Assembly (NCBI GenBank): GCA_002338895.1
Contig: DDJH01000239.1
Span: forward strand, 1,015 to 8,522
Length of the DNA: 7,508 nucleotides
Direction: 5' to 3'
Source of the DNA: Lentisphaeria bacterium UBA1829
GTDB taxonomy: Bacteria; Verrucomicrobiota; Lentisphaeria; Victivallales; UBA1829
The translations under genes and the position numbers were made by a program. How positions within the stretch are numbered: position 1 is the stretch's first letter; each line of letters begins with the position of its first letter. A model generated the notes under the pieces. That model ran no database searches. It saw nothing but the letters and a program-made list of their open reading frames with translations, and had not been told where the DNA came from. This document shows positions 5,797-7,508 of the stretch, one piece after another.

Positions 5797-7156
5797 AGAT
5801 ATGACGGTGGGGAATCCCACAAGGCTGATCCTCGGATTCACGCTGCCGCTGCTGGTCGGAAACATTTTCCAGCAGCTGTACAATATGGCCGATACCATCA
5901 TTGTCGGACGGACGCTCGGATACAAGGCGCTTGCCGCGGTCGGGGGATCTTCCGGATCAATCATGTTTCTGGTTTTCGGTTTCTTCTTCGGACTTACCAG
6001 CGGACTCGCCGTCATCACCGCTCAGCGGTTCGGAGCGCACGATGACGAGGGGGTGCGGAAGTCCGTTGCCGCATCCACGGTCATCTGTACGGTGATTACG
6101 GTTTTTGTCACGCTCTTCTGTGTGCTCGGGGTGCGGACCATCCTCCGGATCATGGATACACCGGAGGAGATCTTCGAGGATACGTGCAATTATCTGATCG
6201 TGATTTTTTACGGAGCATGGACCCTTGTCTTCTACGGAATGCTCTCCAGCATCATCCGCGCTCTCGGAGACAGTCGGACTCCGCTCTATTTCCTGATCGT
6301 CTCCTCCCTGGTCAACGTGGTGCTGGATCTCTATTTCATTCTGAATTTGAAAAGCGGCGTGGCGGGCGCCGCGTGGGCCACCGTGATTTCGCAGGGACTT
6401 TCCGGATTCCTGTGTCTGATCTTCATGATCCGGAAATTTCCGATTCTGCATCTGCGTCTGCGCGACTGGGAATTCAACCGGGCTTTCTACTGGGAGCATC
6501 TGCGGGTCGCCCTGCCGATGGCGTTCCAGTTTTCGGTGACCGCCGTCGGCGTGCTGATCCTTCAGCGGGCCCTGAACGGATTCGGTCCGGTTGCCGTCGC
6601 CGGATATACCGCAGCATGCCGGATCGATCAGCTTTCCGTTCAGCCGCTCTTCTCCTTCAGCATTGCAATGGCGACTTTTGCGGCACAGAATTACGGAGCG
6701 GGCAACATCGCCCGGATTCGAAGCGGTGTGTATCAGTGTTCGGCCATGGCGATCGGTTTCAGTCTGATTGCCGGCGTGCTGCTGATCTCCTTCGGATCCG
6801 TGCTGACAGAGTGGTTCATCGGCGAGCGAAATGTCGACGTGATCCGCTGCTCCCAGATCTATCTCAACACGAATGCGAGCTGTTATGCGATTCTGGCAAT
6901 GCTGCTGATCTATCGAAACGTGCAGCAGGGGATGGGGTTTGCGTTCATCCCGTTCATGGCGGGGGTGGTGGAGCTGGTGCTGCGGATTGTCGGCGCATTC
7001 GGACTGGCGGTCTGGCTGCAGTATCCGGGGGTCTGTCTTTCGAATCCGCTGGCATGGGTCGGTGCGACTGTCATTCTCGCGTGGGACTACTGCCGGACCA
7101 TGAAGCGTCTCCGGGCGGAATCTTCCGCCGGCGTTCTCCGCCGCGCCGAAGCGTAA
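5789..7156 (+). CDS. MATE family multidrug/cation efflux transporter
   Basis: Encodes 455 residues, the usual length for this 12-helix inner-membrane antiporter family, which exports drugs or metabolites in exchange for Na+ or H+. The N-terminus DMTVGNPTRLILGFTLPLLVG followed by FQQLYNMADTIIVGRTLG (residues 5-44) is characteristic, with Asp35 in helix 1. SSIIRALGDSRTPLYF (153-168) and VNVVLDLYFI (175-184) are the conserved end of the first half, and RALNGFG plus AGYTAACRIDQL (260-282) begin the matching second half. FAAQNYGAGN (297-306) mirrors ITAQRFGAHD in the N-half. It resembles the NorM/MepA/DinF-like group; the substrate cannot be told. ATG 5789 lies within the HAD gene, 8 bases before that gene's end, after a G-rich run at 5780-5785. 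ATG 5801 is a weaker alternative start. Coupled expression with the HAD phosphatase is likely. Confidence 0.94.
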   Translation: MIKDMTVGNPTRLILGFTLPLLVGNIFQQLYNMADTIIVGRTLGYKALAAVGGSSGSIMFLVFGFFFGLTSGLAVITAQRFGAHDDEGVRKSVAASTVICTVITVFVTLFCVLGVRTILRIMDTPEEIFEDTCNYLIVIFYGAWTLVFYGMLSSIIRALGDSRTPLYFLIVSSLVNVVLDLYFILNLKSGVAGAAWATVISQGLSGFLCLIFMIRKFPILHLRLRDWEFNRAFYWEHLRVALPMAFQFSVTAVGVLILQRALNGFGPVAVAGYTAACRIDQLSVQPLFSFSIAMATFAAQNYGAGNIARIRSGVYQCSAMAIGFSLIAGVLLISFGSVLTEWFIGERNVDVIRCSQIYLNTNASCYAILAMLLIYRNVQQGMGFAFIPFMAGVVELVLRIVGAFGLAVWLQYPGVCLSNPLAWVGATVILAWDYCRTMKRLRAESSAGVLRRAEA

Positions 7157-7157
7157 A

Positions 7158-7173
7158 ACCGGTTTCCTCCGGT
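7158..7173 (-). terminator. Short hairpin between convergent genes, possible terminator of the minus-strand gene
   Basis: On the minus strand ACCGG, a 6-base loop AGGAAA and CCGGT form a 5-bp stem that runs into TTT, then acgc. It abuts the stop codon of the radical SAM gene. The stem and T run are both short, so termination would be weak. On the + strand no T run follows, so it would not serve the MATE gene as a standard terminator. Confidence 0.35.
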
Positions 7174-7508
7174 CAGACCGCCGAAGAGGAAAAACGTTCC
7201 CGATAACGGCAGCGGAGACAGAAATCTTCCAGAACCTCTCCCCGGAGAAACCCGTTGCGCATCTGCTCAAACCGTCGCGCGAACAGAATCTCCGAAAGTC
7301 TCCGTTCCGCCGCGCTGCCGAAATTCAGGATTCCGTCCGCGTCCAGACAGCATGCGGTGACCCGTCCGTCCAGCAGAACCCCGAACTGAAAAACTCCGCC
7401 ATGACAGAACCCCTTCTCCGATCTCCGCGGCGCATCCGCTTCCGGCCATTCAAACGGCCTGTCCTCATGGAGAAACAGACGCCGGAGCAGCTGCACTCTT
7501 TTTCCGCC
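7173..7508 (-). CDS. Radical SAM protein, C-terminal SPASM domain (5' end outside window)
   Basis: The minus-strand frame is open from the right edge to TGA at 7175-7173, giving 111 residues of a C-terminus. CHGGVFQFGVLLDGRVTACC followed by LDADGILNFG is a SPASM-type segment, in which cysteines bind an auxiliary iron-sulphur cluster; LSEIL and FEQMRNGFLRG follow as in this family, then CLRC near the end. Cysteines are at residues 35, 53, 54, 97 and 100 of the fragment. The DG-x-V-x-x-CC-LD-x-(D/E)G form is typical of radical SAM/SPASM proteins related to peptide or sulphatase maturases, though the substrate is unknown. The radical SAM core with its CxxxCxxC is not in the window. The GTG at 7496 is not the start, since the frame stays open to the edge and a lone SPASM domain would be unusual. 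Convergent with the MATE gene, 16 bases apart. Confidence 0.85.
   Translation of the reverse strand, partial: GGKRVQLLRRLFLHEDRPFEWPEADAPRRSEKGFCHGGVFQFGVLLDGRVTACCLDADGILNFGSAAERRLSEILFARRFEQMRNGFLRGEVLEDFCLRCRYRERFSSSAV

Noticed and set aside
4306..6018. 570-codon open frame on the minus strand
   Set aside because: It lies antisense across the Nudix end, CYTH, HAD and MATE start, all of which match known families on the + strand. Its translation shows no recognisable domain. It is open because of the codon bias of the real genes.
5957..7270. 437-codon minus-strand frame and a 340-codon + frame (6184-7206) over the MATE gene
   Set aside because: Both translations are charged, His/Arg-rich and without family motifs, as expected for shadows of a hydrophobic transporter gene.
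1..7508. CRISPR array, tRNA, insertion sequence, prophage or tandem repeats
   Set aside because: No repeated spacer pattern, cloverleaf, transposase or integrase, and no direct repeats flanking a gene block were seen by eye.

Overview
This window is bacterial chromosome, moderately GC-rich, densely coded and with clear Shine-Dalgarno sites. It looks like housekeeping DNA rather than a mobile island: there is no transposase, integrase, tRNA, rRNA, CRISPR array or phage gene. The L2 sequence ([11 protein letters not shown], then a Gly-rich stretch), an extended -10 promoter and the overall gene style would fit the Verrucomicrobiota/Lentisphaerota (PVC) group, but this placement is tentative and rests on impression, not on a tree.

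Region 1 (1-2344) is the end of an S10-type ribosomal protein operon: the 3' end of rplC, then rplD, rplW, rplB and rpsS, all on the + strand and closely spaced. A strong intrinsic terminator follows 23 bases after rpsS. In most bacteria rplV, rpsC, rplP and so on come next. Here the operon stops and unrelated genes begin, so the rest of the S10/spc cluster must lie elsewhere.

Region 2 (2514-4866) is a second + strand unit of four genes with overlapping or touching ends: an FAD/NAD(P)-dependent pyridine nucleotide oxidoreductase without a redox disulphide, a small two-helix membrane protein resembling DUF6232, a Nudix hydrolase of the diadenosine/diphosphoinositol polyphosphate type starting at GTG, and a CYTH-domain protein probably acting on inorganic triphosphate. 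The last two both belong to families that act on phosphate chains.

Region 3 (4911-7156) starts with a good sigma70-like promoter with an extended -10 element. It drives a Cof-type HAD phosphatase and a MATE-family efflux transporter that overlap by 8 bases. Region 4 (7157-7508) is the C-terminal end of a convergent minus-strand gene, a radical SAM protein with a SPASM domain; its catalytic part lies beyond the right edge.

I see no convincing evidence of a new defence, mobile or regulatory system. The points most worth a second look are the early end of the S10 operon, the overlapping oxidoreductase/membrane protein/Nudix/CYTH unit, the atypical Nudix box, and the start codons of three genes, where the longest open frame is probably not the translated one.
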